This document shows, piece by piece, positions 14,101 through 25,143 of a DNA stretch of 64,000 nt (the first letter of the stretch is position 1; each line of letters starts with the position of its first letter). The notes beneath the pieces were generated by a model that did no database searches, was not told where the DNA came from, and saw nothing but the letters and a program-made list of their open reading frames with translations. The stretch comes from Haliclystus octoradiatus (taxonomy: Eukaryota; Cnidaria; Staurozoa; Stauromedusae; Haliclystidae): NCBI GenBank assembly GCA_916610825.1, contig OU744454.1:6550188-6614187 (forward strand), given 5' to 3'. Position numbers and translations under genes: made by a program.

Positions 14101-17100
14101 TTTCACGGTCCGTCTACAAAATATTCCAATGCCTCAATTGCCTTCTACTCAAAATATGTAAGTTCACGTTTCTTTCTTCATTGATTCCATTCAATTGTGC
14201 TTTAGTGTAAAGCTAATGAAAAAATCAATGCGTGGAATGAGCATAATGCTAATATTAAATATTTTCGGCATGTTTCATATTTACCACGTGAGAAATATAG
14301 GAAGACATCAAGGAAGTGTTGCAAAGAGTAACATCCAGATAAAATAGGGTGGTTTAAAAAATAATACCTTTTGAGCGTCGAACTGGCTGCTGGTATAGAG
14401 TTGTCGAATGTGCTCAAAACCATGTTTGCCAATTTTTATCCAATTTAGGTAACGCCAAGCAATGCCACAAACCGAATCGGCATTATAATGCGGCGCGTTT
14501 TGTTCCTACTTCACTACGCGTTCTTTGTTTCCGGGCGGATACATTTATCCACGCAACGCGGCGTAGATTTCGTAAATACTATCATCAAGCCTTAACTTGC
14601 AGATCTCTTCTCCATGAATTATCGCCGCGTTATACGAGCGAGCTATCGTCGCACCGAAATGAATACATTTGAATCGCGATGCCGTGACTGAGCTCCTATA
14701 TCTACCATATAGGGTAATAAACCAGAGGTGGGCATATCATAAATTATTTTAAAGTATGTTTCTATGGCAATTCGATGGAAAGAACATCGCTTTTGTGAAG
14801 TTGTTATGATGACTTGTTTATATGATTGAAGGATTGCTGACAGGGAAGCCGATGTTTTTCGAAATCATGATTTAGACCATTTAAAACGTTTTATTCTATT
14901 CAATCACAATGCATAAGCACTAGAATTGGGGTCGCTTTTATCATAATACATTTTTAAATGGAAATTCGCATTTACTTTGCTCTGAGTACTATACCTTGTT
15001 AGACAAAAACTGTTTCCCGTACAAATGCTTGCAAATCTTTGAGATTACAATTTTAACGGAAAAATCGCAGAAAAGGAATAAGAATACAAACAAAACACCC
15101 TGTTTTCAAACCATGCGGTATAATTCCAAGAAAAATACTTCCCATCACGTGAAATTTTGGTCAGTCTTTAAAGATCTTGGACATTTGGTTCGTCTGTGTA
15201 ACCCAAAAGCGAATTTAATGATATTCGATGTCGCACCTAGTTCGAATTAAATTCGGTGCGTCCATATAACCGCAGCCTAGCTGTTCCTAAAAGGTATCGC
15301 CCTTTATTTTGAAATTCATAATTTGTTCTTAATTTTTAAAATGTAAGTCATAAGTGTCATGTACCTTTCTAAAAAACCACACAGTCTGTCTCATCTATTG
15401 CAATGTTTTTATGACGGTATTTTTTCACCAAAAGAAGAAGTGTTTTTCTCGTGTGGAATGAAGGATTTTGTTGAAAGAAAGCAGTTTGGATAATATGGTT
15501 TGCCACATAATTGATGAAATGATTGGTGATTCTAACTTAAACTGTATTTTATTACTGACCGTTACACAGTCGTTCGTTTGTTTAGTCTGCGTTTCAAGCC
15601 GCGAAGGAATTATTGTGATAAAATTCCTGACTTGTTTGCATATGGAATGATGACTTTAAGGCCTATAAGAGGTCACAGACTGGTTCAGATCAGTTTTGAA
15701 GTAGGGTGAGTCTAGAGATTGAAATCAGACAATAAAGGGGTGAAGCCCCGTCATTCGTCCAGAGACATGCCACCCGGAATTTTTTTGGAACATTCAAGCT
15801 CTTAGAAGCTCTCCTACAGCAGATTGGTCTAAACTTTACTCTCGACTTTACTATTTTGAAACATTAATAAAACACTGATCGTTCAAGACAAAACACATTT
15901 CAATTTATTCATTGATGATATTCGAATTCGTACATTTTTAATACATTTTATTTCAAAGTCAAGATTTAATATAGTCTTCAGAGTATATTGATAATATAGC
16001 TAAGCTATTAAGGTCTAAATTTTTACATGTATAATTGTTTCTATCTGAAATTACAAAATGAAAACTATTTGGACGTGAACCAAAAGTGTGAGAAGTGAGA
16101 CTGAGAGACTCAACTTTGACAGCATGTGAGCTTCGTTAATAGTTATATGTATCAAATATTAACCTCTGATATTCAGCATAATTATACCCTTCCTTGAAAC
16201 CTCGGACCTTTAACAAATAATATGAGTATTAAAAAAAAACGCACGATAATTCCAATCGCAAGGCTTTGACGGTCTGCCTTCCCCTATATGCAAATTATCA
16301 TGTACATGTTAATCAAACATATATATCACCATGCTCACTCTAAGACTGTTTGAATAAAAAACATAAACTTTATATAACCAGTCTAATGCTTGTCAGAACC
16401 TTTAATAATATTTTAACATCATAAACAAACAAAGTGATTCGTACATTGAAACAGTGCATAGCTTCTTCTCGGATTCTAGTAATCAGTAGAAATGTAAATA
16501 GTCTTTCATGGTAAACGTAAATGTCTTCCAGCATTTAGGTTTTTGAAGCTACGATAAAAACATTATAGATTAAGATTCCAGCAAAGAAAATAGCGAAAAA
16601 GAAGACAACTTAGCCACAATACTTTGCTTACTATTTTTGATATCGTCAAAATTACCAACCTTTCTTATGTGCAGAGTATATCCAGCCGAATTTAACTCCG
16701 TAGCAAAATGTGTGTGCCACAAGCAACATAATGATTTATAGTTAAAACTTCAGACTTTCTCAGACTTGCCTAACAAGAAATCGATAAGGCGCATAAGTCT
16801 CTGACCGAATCGAGGCATGGTCACGGTCAAAACTCTGCTAACTATTGCTCTGCCTACGTCAGACAAAGGTATACGAGGCCATTTCACAAGTGTTAGGGTA
16901 AGTCTTCTTGAAGCTCTTCTCCGAGCCACTCCGATCATACTCAAGAAATATTTTGGCAGACCAATTGAAAAAATAGAAAAATAATCAAAGATTTCAAAAA
17001 GGTAATCGAGGCATTAGGGTGAAACCTTTTTTGTTATATTTAATCTTAGTACCAAACAAACCAATGATGCAACAAGTAAAATGTTGTGTCTGGAATGCGT

Positions 17101-20100
17101 GCAGCTAGAAAAGTCAATTGGGACATTTCAATTCAAAAATAAGGAAACAAAATGATTTTGGGAAAGAAAAAGGGTAAGAGACTTCTTAGACTTCTTAACC
17201 CTATATTCGCGCCTGGTCACATAAATAACATATTATCAACCCTTATTGTCATCATCTTTATCTTCATCCAAAATTGTTTAGCTTGTACTTTTTGAGAAAT
17301 GTTGCAATATTGAAAGTTGCGTTTGAATATTCACCCGACAAATATCATCAAGATGGCGCAAATGAAAAAGCTACGAGATCCAATTTCAAAAAAACTCAAT
17401 ACAAAGGTTGCTGGTCCTGTTCGACCCTTTAATATTCTTGATGTTACTGGCGTTAAGAATAATTTAAAAGTTAAAATATTATATTGTGAGACATATAAAT
17501 TGAAATAATAATGTGAAGCACTTTTGCAACACCAAAGCAATACAAATCAAAAACTCTATGTTGACAGAATTTGTTCAAGTGTCTCAACTTACGAAAATGT
17601 TTCCGCCTATCAAAAAAACAAAGTAAAATGACTCAATTCCGACGAGAAGCGCGGGTTTTTCTGGCTGTGTATTGGTCTGCATTATCAATTTCTACATTTT
17701 TTTACTCTGCTTTATTCCACGGTGGCTCAGTTATAGAATATACATCGGGAATGAAAAAATTAATGGTTGTCTACATGGTTAGAATTTCAACAGCTTAAAA
17801 TTTCCACCAGGTAAATTTTTTATTGAGTTTTGAAAATACAACTTTGAAAGACCAATATGATTGACATCGATCTTTCTATTTCTTTTGATTAATAAAATAT
17901 GGTGTAAAATTATATTGCATCAATACTATGTCACAATGTAATTGTATTAAACTAAAAATAATTTTGTTTACTGTATGATTTGACTTTCATTTCATCAATT
18001 TTAGTCAAGACGCATAACGGGCAAGGTCGGGAACGATAACTCTAATGCAAAAACAAGCGCGGTGTCTACGGAAGGGGTTAAAAATGAAAAAAAAACATTT
18101 CATTCGATTCCAAATGGAATTGATGTTATATAATGATAAAGTGAGCAAAAAATACTGTTCCAGTTAAATAGACTGGTGAAAATCTTAAGAAACACATTGG
18201 CGGTCAGGAATTCCTCAATTATTTACAAACCTTAGTATGGGTTAAAAGTTGAAATATATTACATAATCAAGCATGCGTGCGTCACTAATGGCCGTTGTCT
18301 AAATTGCCTCAAAATTTGCAAACATTGTTTTCGGCAGATTTAACAGCCCTATGTCAGGAGCAAGTTCGGTCTTTAAGAGTTTATGATTTTTGAGCCACCC
18401 TAATATACAAGCCTGTAAGGCGGAACTTTTGGTAATTCTTCAAAAATAAAAACAAACGTACATTTATGTAGTCTTTAGACCGGTATGATTTTGCTTTTCA
18501 AGGCAGTCTGGGTATAAGAAGTTTATATGGAGTTTTGAGGGTAACAGTCTGGTTCCATTGAAGTGATTGCTTCTGACAAAGCCGAGTGGAGCTAGGAAAT
18601 GCTTTGGGCTTACATGCACCCCTGCAGCTTTTTCTGCCATTTCAGGACGACAGCAAACATCAAACTTCGAATGCTAGATTATCCTTGCACCTCATAGAGA
18701 GTCAACTTTCAGGCTATCAATGTAATGACTGTAATTGATGAGAGCAGTTGTCATGAGTATAGATATAAATATATAATTGTAGAGTTATGGTGAGTTGCTT
18801 ACAAGAAATTATTAAGCCACGGCCAAAGGAAGCCATCATTTTCACAATATTTGATAAAATTTTTCATCAATGTTGTGAAATTGCTGGCTTCATTTGGCCA
18901 CCCCAGCCGAAAAGAAATTTCTAAAAGGGGAAATCATCTTCGGCGACATTCGGTTAAGATATATATTTATTCAAATTATTTTCGTTCATTAATATTTTAC
19001 TTTTTGGTTGTCCTTCATTGCTCTACTTCGTGGGAAACTTTCTATTAACCTCATTACATTTTAATAATCAGTCTCTGAATCGTATGTACCTTCTTTGTCA
19101 TTTTAAAAGGTATGAATGTCGTACTTGACATGTCTTCCATCAAAGAATATTAAATCACTTGATAATTTGGAATAAAGAACAAACACTGCTACAGAAAAGG
19201 AAAAACTATGTTATTTGTATTTTTGACTCTATGAAATGATAAATCAAAATCTTCATGGCAAGACTTTCGCGAAAATACTGTTGTGATTACGTGACAAAAT
19301 TAAAACATTACGCAATCATTGACCAATAATAGGAGAGTTTTTTCATTATTTTAAATTCAATATGTCTATAATGTTGTGAGATTGCTGGCCGAAGTGGCCA
19401 AATGAAGCCAGCCTTTTCATAATATCGAAGATAACAATAGAACGTTGGTCAATTTTTTTATCCTTTTCATAGTGTCATTCCAACAAATCCAACTCCGACA
19501 TTTGTTGAATTTTGTTGGCTGGGGTGGCCAAATAAACCTAACATTTTGCCTCCATTTGATAAAAATTTTGCTCAATGTTGTGAAAATGGTGGCAAAAGGC
19601 TGGAGTGGCCAAATGAAGCCAGCATTTTCACAACATCGATGTTGTGAAAAAGTTGGCAAAATGTTGGCTTCATTTGGCCGGGGCTTCAGACATTATTATC
19701 AACATTAGTCCGTTCGTCAAATCATTGATGTCTCAGTCTGTCTGAGTTTGTAAAGAGAGGAGCGATTCAAAATTTTCGGATGCCCTTAACCATTATAATG
19801 TATGTCCATTGAAGGAGAGTTGGTTAGGGTTCAAGCGGAGAGTCAGAAAACTGATAGTTTTGTGACTGAATACTCCAGAAAACTGATACTTCAGTGAATA
19901 TTCCAGAGAAGTATGTTTCACTCGCTCAGGGCATTCCTACATACCCCCCTGCCAGAAGTCCTGACTGCTATAGAGAAGTAGATTTCCCAAACATGTGATT
20001 CACTGTCCTTTTTTATCGAATTCAGATTCAATATTCAATGTAAAAATGTATCTGTTCTTTCTAGCTGTGTCAATGATGTTCCCTATGCTTCCGAACGGAT

Positions 20101-20209
20101 CCGATCCTTTGAATGTGTAAAATTTATCACAGGACGTTATCTTGTCATCAGTATTCAATCAGAGTCTACCATCCTCAGTTTAGCAGAAGTCAGATTGTTT
20201 GGATATTGA
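4832..20209 (+). CDS. Gene B: PAN/apple - F-type lectin protein (4 exons, about 245 aa)
   Basis: Exons 4832-5113, 8468-8492, 13872-14157 and 20065-20209 join with phases 0, 1 and 2 into one open frame of 738 nt. Residues 1-94 form a PAN/apple-like module: FHCSTQCEEESSCKMFSIN, then CMLFDFRF. Residues 95-102 are a linker, four residues shorter than in C and D. The remainder is an F-type lectin domain (DPWWQVDLSVSRIVTQ, RLDNFTVRLQ, EVRLFGY). Such proteins are expected to be extracellular and glycan-binding, but no signal peptide is visible at this ATG. The sugar-site loop reads NRDSPV, so the RxD of the F-type motif is missing. Introns are large (3.4, 5.4 and 5.9 kb) and loaded with repeats. A possible AATAAA lies at 20572. 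The gene model rests on agreement among three paralogues, not on transcripts. Confidence 0.78.
5785..5905. repeat. Tandem repeat, about 40-bp unit, 3 copies
   Basis: The phrase CTTATATTAATAATACTGTC followed by TGTTTATATATCAC recurs three times with small changes. It lies inside intron 1 of gene B. Confidence 0.75.
7277..7425. repeat. Interspersed repeat, copy 1
   Basis: Shares GTCAGCTTA.TCAATTGTTTAATTAT and the palindrome GGTCC.....GGACC with 23,057-23,220 over about 150 bp. No protein is encoded. Probably a short non-autonomous element. Confidence 0.6.
8468..8492 (+). CDS. Gene B exon 2: linker microexon
   Basis: 25 nt between TTTATAG and GTTAGT, encoding DTYLRLKT plus one base (phase 1). 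The counterparts in C and D are 37 nt, so this copy has lost exactly four codons and stays in frame. Confidence 0.65.
9467..10505. mobile_element. TIR DNA transposon without transposase, hAT-like, copy 1
   Basis: Long terminal inverted repeats: left GCGCGCAGACCCAAATCT then GGGTCTGCGTAATAT and AAGCTTGCGCTGG; the right end is the complement of all of these. Flanks carry a near-identical 8-bp duplication (TTAGAAGA at 9459-9466, TTAGAAGG at 10506-10513), the length typical of hAT elements. The interior (about 0.8 kb) resembles the element at 38,518-39,545 in the opposite orientation. Short ORFs inside have no recognisable transposase domain. Assignment to hAT is inference from TSD length. Confidence 0.75.
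11898..12736. mobile_element. TIR element remnant, about 840 bp
   Basis: Arms at 11,898-12,060 and about 12,580-12,736 are inverted copies. The outer ends are GTTAAC with CATTCCATC. The inner parts share AGTGAGGGC, AATTGAAGGTT, and the CCAAAAACC and TGTG.CCAATCA phrases. No transposase is encoded. A 117-codon ORF across the left arm (11,694-12,047) has no recognisable domain and is treated as chance. Confidence 0.65.
13872..14157 (+). CDS. Gene B exon 3: F-type lectin domain, N-terminal part
   Basis: 286 nt between CTATTACAG and GTAAGT, phase 1 in and phase 2 out. It contains KKAIDGLSHGG and DPWWQVDLS. The ATG-initiated reading that starts upstream in the intron is read-through; the acceptor is conserved in all four copies. 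Confidence 0.83.
16750..16944 (-). other. Short basic ORF, unrecognised
   Basis: 64 codons on the minus strand, rich in arginine, with slightly higher GC than the surroundings. No domain is recognised and no splice context is clear. It may be a decayed exon or a chance frame. Confidence 0.15.
17571..17798 (+). other. Short ORF with a possible membrane segment, unrecognised
   Basis: 75 codons; the middle (about residues 29-50) is hydrophobic and aromatic (VFLAVYWSALSISTFFYSAL). A second basic ORF at 17,317-17,508 lies just upstream in the same strand. Neither resembles a family I can name. Both sit within intron 3 of gene B and could be a degraded insertion. Confidence 0.2.
18812..19691. mobile_element. 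TIR element with internal inverted subrepeats
   Basis: The ends are TTAAGCCACGGCCAAAGGAAGCC (left) and the complement of GTCTGAAGCCCCGGCCAAAT (right). Internally the phrases GGCTTCATTTGGCC, TGGCCAAATGAAGCC and TTGTGAAA recur in both orientations. No protein is encoded. The termini resemble those of the element at 23,556-24,280, suggesting one family. Confidence 0.6.
20065..20209 (+). CDS. Gene B last exon: F-type lectin domain, C-terminal part
   Basis: 145 nt after TTTCTAG, TGA at 20,207-20,209. It reads CVNDVPYASERIR and ends in AEVRLFGY. It is the most diverged of the four last exons but still open. Confidence 0.84.
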
Positions 20210-21089
20210 GGCACTTACAAACATCAAAATGACACAATGCACTTCTAAGAAGGATTATGTAAATTGTTAACTTTCATATGTGGGCAGCTTCTTATTCATT
20301 TCAAATCATAATTATATTCATTGTGAAAATAATTGAAATTATTTAATCAACCAAATGAATTGTATCAATCAAATTTTTTATGTAAAATTCTACACTGATG
20401 AGGTAAAGCCAAATTATAAAATTGCACTTTTACCACTCAGCATACATCTTTTGTTTTCGACATATATAATACCCTGTATATCAATTAAATTCCAGCCTTG
20501 ATCTTGACTCAAACAAGAATACGAGATTTCTCCGATATGAAATTCCTTGTATAAACAAGAGTCAATACTAAAATAAAGTGTTTGTGATTACTAAGTATCT
20601 ATCAATATATGTCTTTCGAATATTTGATAACTTTTTACAAGGTTGCAGAGTCTCAGTCATTTTTGATAAATCACAAGTGGCACATTAAACATTAAAATGT
20701 AAATATTGAGGAAAACTAATTTTCTTAATCAGGTTAATAAGGTTATAATCCATCATGATAATTATGCTCAATTGGTTACTCCTGATCTTCGTCAGCATCT
20801 AAAAGAGAGAAATAACTTGAAGCTTCTATAAGTTATTTGCAATAAAAACAAAAATGTCCCAATTGGTCAGCATTGCGGAATGATAGAAAAGATTCCAACT
20901 GCAAGCTGAGAAAAAAAGATACAGCTTAATCGAAATAGATTTAATCAATATTCAAACAATAATATAGATCCATAAATCAAAGTAATTGAGACCGTATTGT
21001 CCTACAGAATGCAGCTGTACCATTCCCCTATTTATATGGGAATTGCTTTTTGTGTTGAAATATATGATGTTAAATGCTTTGTATTGATG

Positions 21090-21186
21090 TCAGCCGTACG
21101 TGACACTGCAGATGAATTTCAACAGAGTTCACGGCAGATAGACCTCGATTGTCAATGTGCACCTATGCGTTGCAGCCAGGGCATTC
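21090..21186 (-). repeat. SINE 3' fragment
   Basis: Matches, in minus orientation, the tail of the SINE copies at 33,641 and 49,274: CACTGCAGAT.AATTTCAACAGA and the TCGATTG.CAATG phrase. The tRNA-like head is absent. Confidence 0.6.
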
Positions 21187-22499
21187 CCTAGTATGGGGGT
21201 ATTTGGGCGTGACAGCCTCCTGGCGACTTGGTCAGTAGGAAAATCTTTCATTGGATGTCTCCAGTCGGCAAAAGAGGAAAGAAATGAGAGGGGAACATTG
21301 TGATGTTCGCTTTTTAATAGCAGAAATAAGAGGTTTTTGTTAATTCTTCACAAATCATTAATAATGTATATAGAGAAAATTATATTCAACTTCTTGTGTT
21401 TGATCAGGGCAGACGAGAGAAATTTGGGTCCCGATAGTTTTTCTTTAAAACATGGCCCGAAAAGTTTTCGGCTCAGCTTGGCTTGAAGTATTCCGATAAT
21501 GGGTTTAGGTCAATTCAACATTTGAACACGCATTGCCTACCTATACGGGTGGCGGATTCAACTCCAGATACCGCAACTTCACATGCTTCCAATTTACGAT
21601 CAAATATCCGGATTGGACTCCGGTGAAGTTATCAAAGTTTTTGCTCGGCACCCCTCTCAAAGAAATATTGTTGACACGGCCGTGCCCGCATAATGTAATT
21701 CCCTCTGGAGATTAACATAGAGATTAACAAGATCAATTAAGTTGGGGGAATTATCACTTAAATTACGTCCTACAGGGTTTAATGACAAGGGGTAACACTC
21801 GTTAAAATCACCACACAACATAATAGCATCATGGGATGGTATATTAACCAAGATTGAATATGACTGATCATAGAAAAGGAAGGCCTCGATCTGTCTAGAA
21901 GCAGTGGGAGAATATGTCTTATATGTCTACATATGTTAGCAGAAAAGTTATGTTTTACGAAGAACTGACAGCGAGTTGATGGACTTTGATGAAAATTTCA
22001 CGAAAATATGATTTGATCGAGTCATAAAATGACTTGTTGCTCATTTAAATTACCTAATTCCCTATAAATATGACTGTTGCATGTTTATACTGTTCATTTG
22101 AAAAGCTAGGTATTTATTTGTTTCAATGTTTTGTTATAATTTACAGTTATAAATTGATGTTGTTTTAGTTTTTTCTTTACGGCGTGGCACATCTCAATGT
22201 TTAAAAACGCACGGAGTTCTGTGTTCTACGTCATCAGCAGAACATGACACAATACTATATCAAGAACTGCTACTTTTTGATGGAATAATTGACGATGATG
22301 AAGTACCGATATATAAATTTTAAGGTCCCAGGTGAAATTATTGAGTCTTGATCTACTTGAATCCATCTTCAATTCCCATATATCATTCAAATACTAAATC
22401 AAATTACGAAGAGGAAAGAAAAATAATTGCGCTTAGATCATCGCGTTATGTAGTTGAAAAACCCAAGCACGGCATACAGGTGACGCGTTAGCTGATTTG

Positions 22500-22897
22500 G
22501 TCTATTGAAGGCTAAAATTTGACCTGATTATGATATTTCAAATATTTAATAATGGTGATTTTGCTACAAAGGATTACTTTCTTAGAAGAAATCAGGTTAA
22601 ACCTATTAGTGGTAATTCTAAGAAAATCTGCCAGATAACTATAAATAATGTAGCATCTAATTCATTATTTTATCGTATACATCATCTGTGAAATTCTCTT
22701 CCAGAGCTCGTAGTTTCATCGTCATCATTATAGAAACCTTTAAATCAAGTTTAGATAGGATATATATCCACCTTGTAAACTGAATCATTATAGACTACGT
22801 GTATAGATGAAATAATTTTTCTACTTAATTTTCCTGCGCATGATTCTACTTGTTAAATTTTTGATATTTTACAAATATATATTAATCAATCAATCAA
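22500..22897 (+). pseudogene. LINE ORF2 C-terminal fragment with 3' tail
   Basis: The frame from about 22,509 reads RRLKFDLIMIFQIF, then NSLFYRIHHL-stop-NSLPELVVSSSS, the C-terminal signature (..W N x L P ..) of LINE reverse transcriptases. The tryptophan codon has become TGA. Further stops follow. The element ends in a short (ATCA)n tract near 22,884-22,897, a LINE-type 3' tail. Dead 5'-truncated copy. Confidence 0.75.
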
Positions 22898-23056
22898 AAA
22901 GAAAAATGAAAAATTATCAACTTTCAGAATTCTGAGTAAATTCGGTTAGAATCAGGTTAGTATCAGCTTATTATTGTCAGCTATCAAGTATCGGTTATGA
23001 AGCATAACAATATTACAGTGACATCAGACTACTTGCAAAACTAGAACAAATTAGTG

Positions 23057-23220
23057 TATCATGTTCTCCTCCATAGTTCACTCTCGTTATTATACAGTAA
23101 TAGTCAGCTTATTCAATTGTTTAATTATTAATGATCTGAAAGTTATATCACACACGGTCCAGTACTGGACCAACAGTAATTGCTAGTATACTCTATAGTT
23201 TACGAAGAAGCCGTCTGAAG
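23057..23220. repeat. Interspersed repeat, copy 2
   Basis: Same family as 7277-7425, including the palindrome GGTCCAGTACTGGACC. No coding content. Confidence 0.6.
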
Positions 23221-23555
23221 AGCGCCTTTATGTGAAACTCAGAGTAATGGACTAAACTCGTATATAGCCTTTGGGTAAGACGTTTATATATCGCTCAGCA
23301 TTTAGCATTGAGCACTTTTATTGATGTTTGAAGAGCAATATAAGCACATATATAATATATACAGTACTCCTAGATATTCATGATTTGGTTTTATTAATAC
23401 TTTACATATAACAAATCTCATGATGTGTTATTACACATAACTATATATATGCCATATTTGAAACATTCATAATATTTAAAGCATTAGGTGTTTCATTGAC
23501 AAACTCACCATGCAAGCAAGAGCAACTAATATTAGTTGTAATTTCATAGTTTCAA

Positions 23556-24280
23556 GTCTTAAGCCCCAGCGAAATGAAGTTTTATTTCACCAACATTCAT
23601 CGCATAAAATCTGATGGATTCTAGCGTTTTTTCGCCAACATCTTGCGGGTGACGAAATGGTTATTTATTTTCATCAACATTCACCGGATTTTGTTGAGTT
23701 CATTTTCGTCAACATTGCTTGGTATTTTGAGGCTTTGAAGCTAATCTATGGAGCCAACCAATCCTGAGACAAGCTCGTCATTGTTGACCGATTGGAGGAA
23801 GTTTCATATTTTCAACAAAATCCAACAACGTTGGCGAAATAAAAAGTCATTTGGCCGCTTCGCAAACATCGGTAGAGAACAATATAACTCAACAAAATCC
23901 GATGAATGTTGGTGAAATTTTTGAATGTATTCAAAATCCGAATTCAACATCAGCCAACAAAATCCGAAAAGATGAGGGTGGCCAAATGACTTTTTATTTC
24001 GCCAATATTCAGCGGATTTTGTTGAATTCATGAATGTTGGCGAAATAAAAAGTCATTTGGCCGCTTCGCAAACATCGGTAGAGAACAATATAACTCAACA
24101 AAATCCGATGAATGTTGGTGAAATTTTTGAATGTATTCAAAATCCGAATTCAACATCAGCCAACAAAATCCGAAAAGATGAGGGTGGCCAAATGACTTTT
24201 TATTTCGCCAATATTCAGCGGATTTTGTTGAATTCATGAATGTTGGCGAAATAAAAAGTCATTTGGCTGGGGCTTTAGAC
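23556..24280. mobile_element. TIR element containing 206-bp tandem repeats
   Basis: Terminal inverted repeats start GTCTTAAGCCCCAGC on the left and end GCTGGGGCTTTAGAC on the right. The interior holds just over two copies of a 206-bp unit (TTGGCGAAATAAAAAGTCAT starting at 23,831, 24,037 and partly 24,243), virtually identical between copies. Within a unit, AACAAAATCCGATGAATGTTGG-like phrases recur in both orientations. ORFs on both strands are by-products of the repeat. No transposase. Confidence 0.75.
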
Positions 24281-24920
24281 AGGTACAATTGAATAGAAGC
24301 ATTATTCGATGTAAATAATGTAGAATGATAAATCATGATGAAGTTCTCAAAATTCCATCCTCCTATATAGACATTCGAACAGAGAAAATATTATGTTTGG
24401 GTTATAGATGACATAAAAGCGATACAAGAATTGTAATAAACGAGACAATGACGTCAAAGATTACTGAAGCACTCCAAAAATGAACTATAAATCATTGCAT
24501 GATTAAATGTTGTAAAATAAAATGGCTTTACATATCATAGGGAAACAGAGATTGGCGTAGGCAAACATGAAAATTTCTATTTACGTAATCAACTATATTC
24601 TGATTTCTGGAATGTGTAATTGAAATGAAGGTTTATTGAAAATTTTAAATGTAATTATCGCAAATGAAATTATAAAATGCTGACTTTTGATGATCTGCAG
24701 TGGTACATTGGCATTCAGAGTTATTTGCTGAATTATTGAAATCAAGAAAACACATTAAAACATTGGTCTTGTTACCGATAGTTCAATGAAGCGTATCCTA
24801 TATTACCATGAATTCCATGGTATCAATGAGACCTTTTTGAATGCAGTCAATTTCCCTAAAATTTACGACGTGTTCAACTATGTATTCATTATATATATGT
24901 ATTTCGTTTCAATGCATTAG

Positions 24921-25143
24921 TGAGTTTTGGAAATTGCATTCTTCAGCGAACAACTACATATTGAACACCTCCACGGGCTATGACTACGAGTTTCGCTTAG
25001 CTAAATGTGAATGTGCGCAATATCATTTTATGGGATTCAATTCATTTGATTACGTAAGATTTGGAATTTCTACCACATCGCCACACCAATATAAACATTA
25101 CAGTATCGCTTACATATGTAAAATCTCATATAATAATCAATAG
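24921..25143 (+). CDS. Unidentified 3'-terminal exon (YEFR exon), copy 1
   Basis: After an acceptor CATTAG the frame is open for 74 codons to TAG at 25,141-25,143. It contains GYDYEFRLAKCECAQYHFMG, DYVRFGIS and a C-terminal IAYICKIS. The last motif resembles the end of a C-type lectin, but the WND-type core is absent, so the fold is not assigned. A diverged, broken copy lies at 50,899 in the same position relative to gene D. If it enters in phase 2, as the frame implies, it could be spliced from a phase-2 donor such as that of the preceding lectin exon. That is speculation. Confidence 0.4.

Larger units (their letters stand above)
14158..20064. other. Intron 3 of gene B
   Basis: 5.9 kb. It includes a locally GC-richer stretch at 14,440-14,700 with no tRNA or ORF I can name, two small unrecognised ORFs near 16.8 and 17.3-17.8 kb, and a TIR repeat at 18,812-19,691. 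Otherwise nothing is seen. Confidence 0.5.
20210..24920. other. Spacer downstream of gene B
   Basis: Contains a SINE fragment (21,090-21,186), a LINE 3' fragment (22,500-22,897), an interspersed repeat (23,057-23,220) and a TIR element with 206-bp tandem units (23,556-24,280). A possible polyadenylation signal AATAAA for gene B is at 20,572. No other gene is supported. Confidence 0.55.

Noticed and set aside
13735..14161. ATG-initiated readings running into the lectin exon (also at 41,550 and 49,678)
   Set aside because: The conserved TTATCTATTACAG acceptor in all four copies shows that the upstream part is intron.
14440..14700. GC-richer patch considered as a rRNA or tRNA cluster
   Set aside because: No tRNA boxes, rRNA words or paired stems could be recognised.
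23804..24239. Mirror ORFs on both strands, each present twice
   Set aside because: They are copies of the same 206-bp tandem unit and its complement, not genes.
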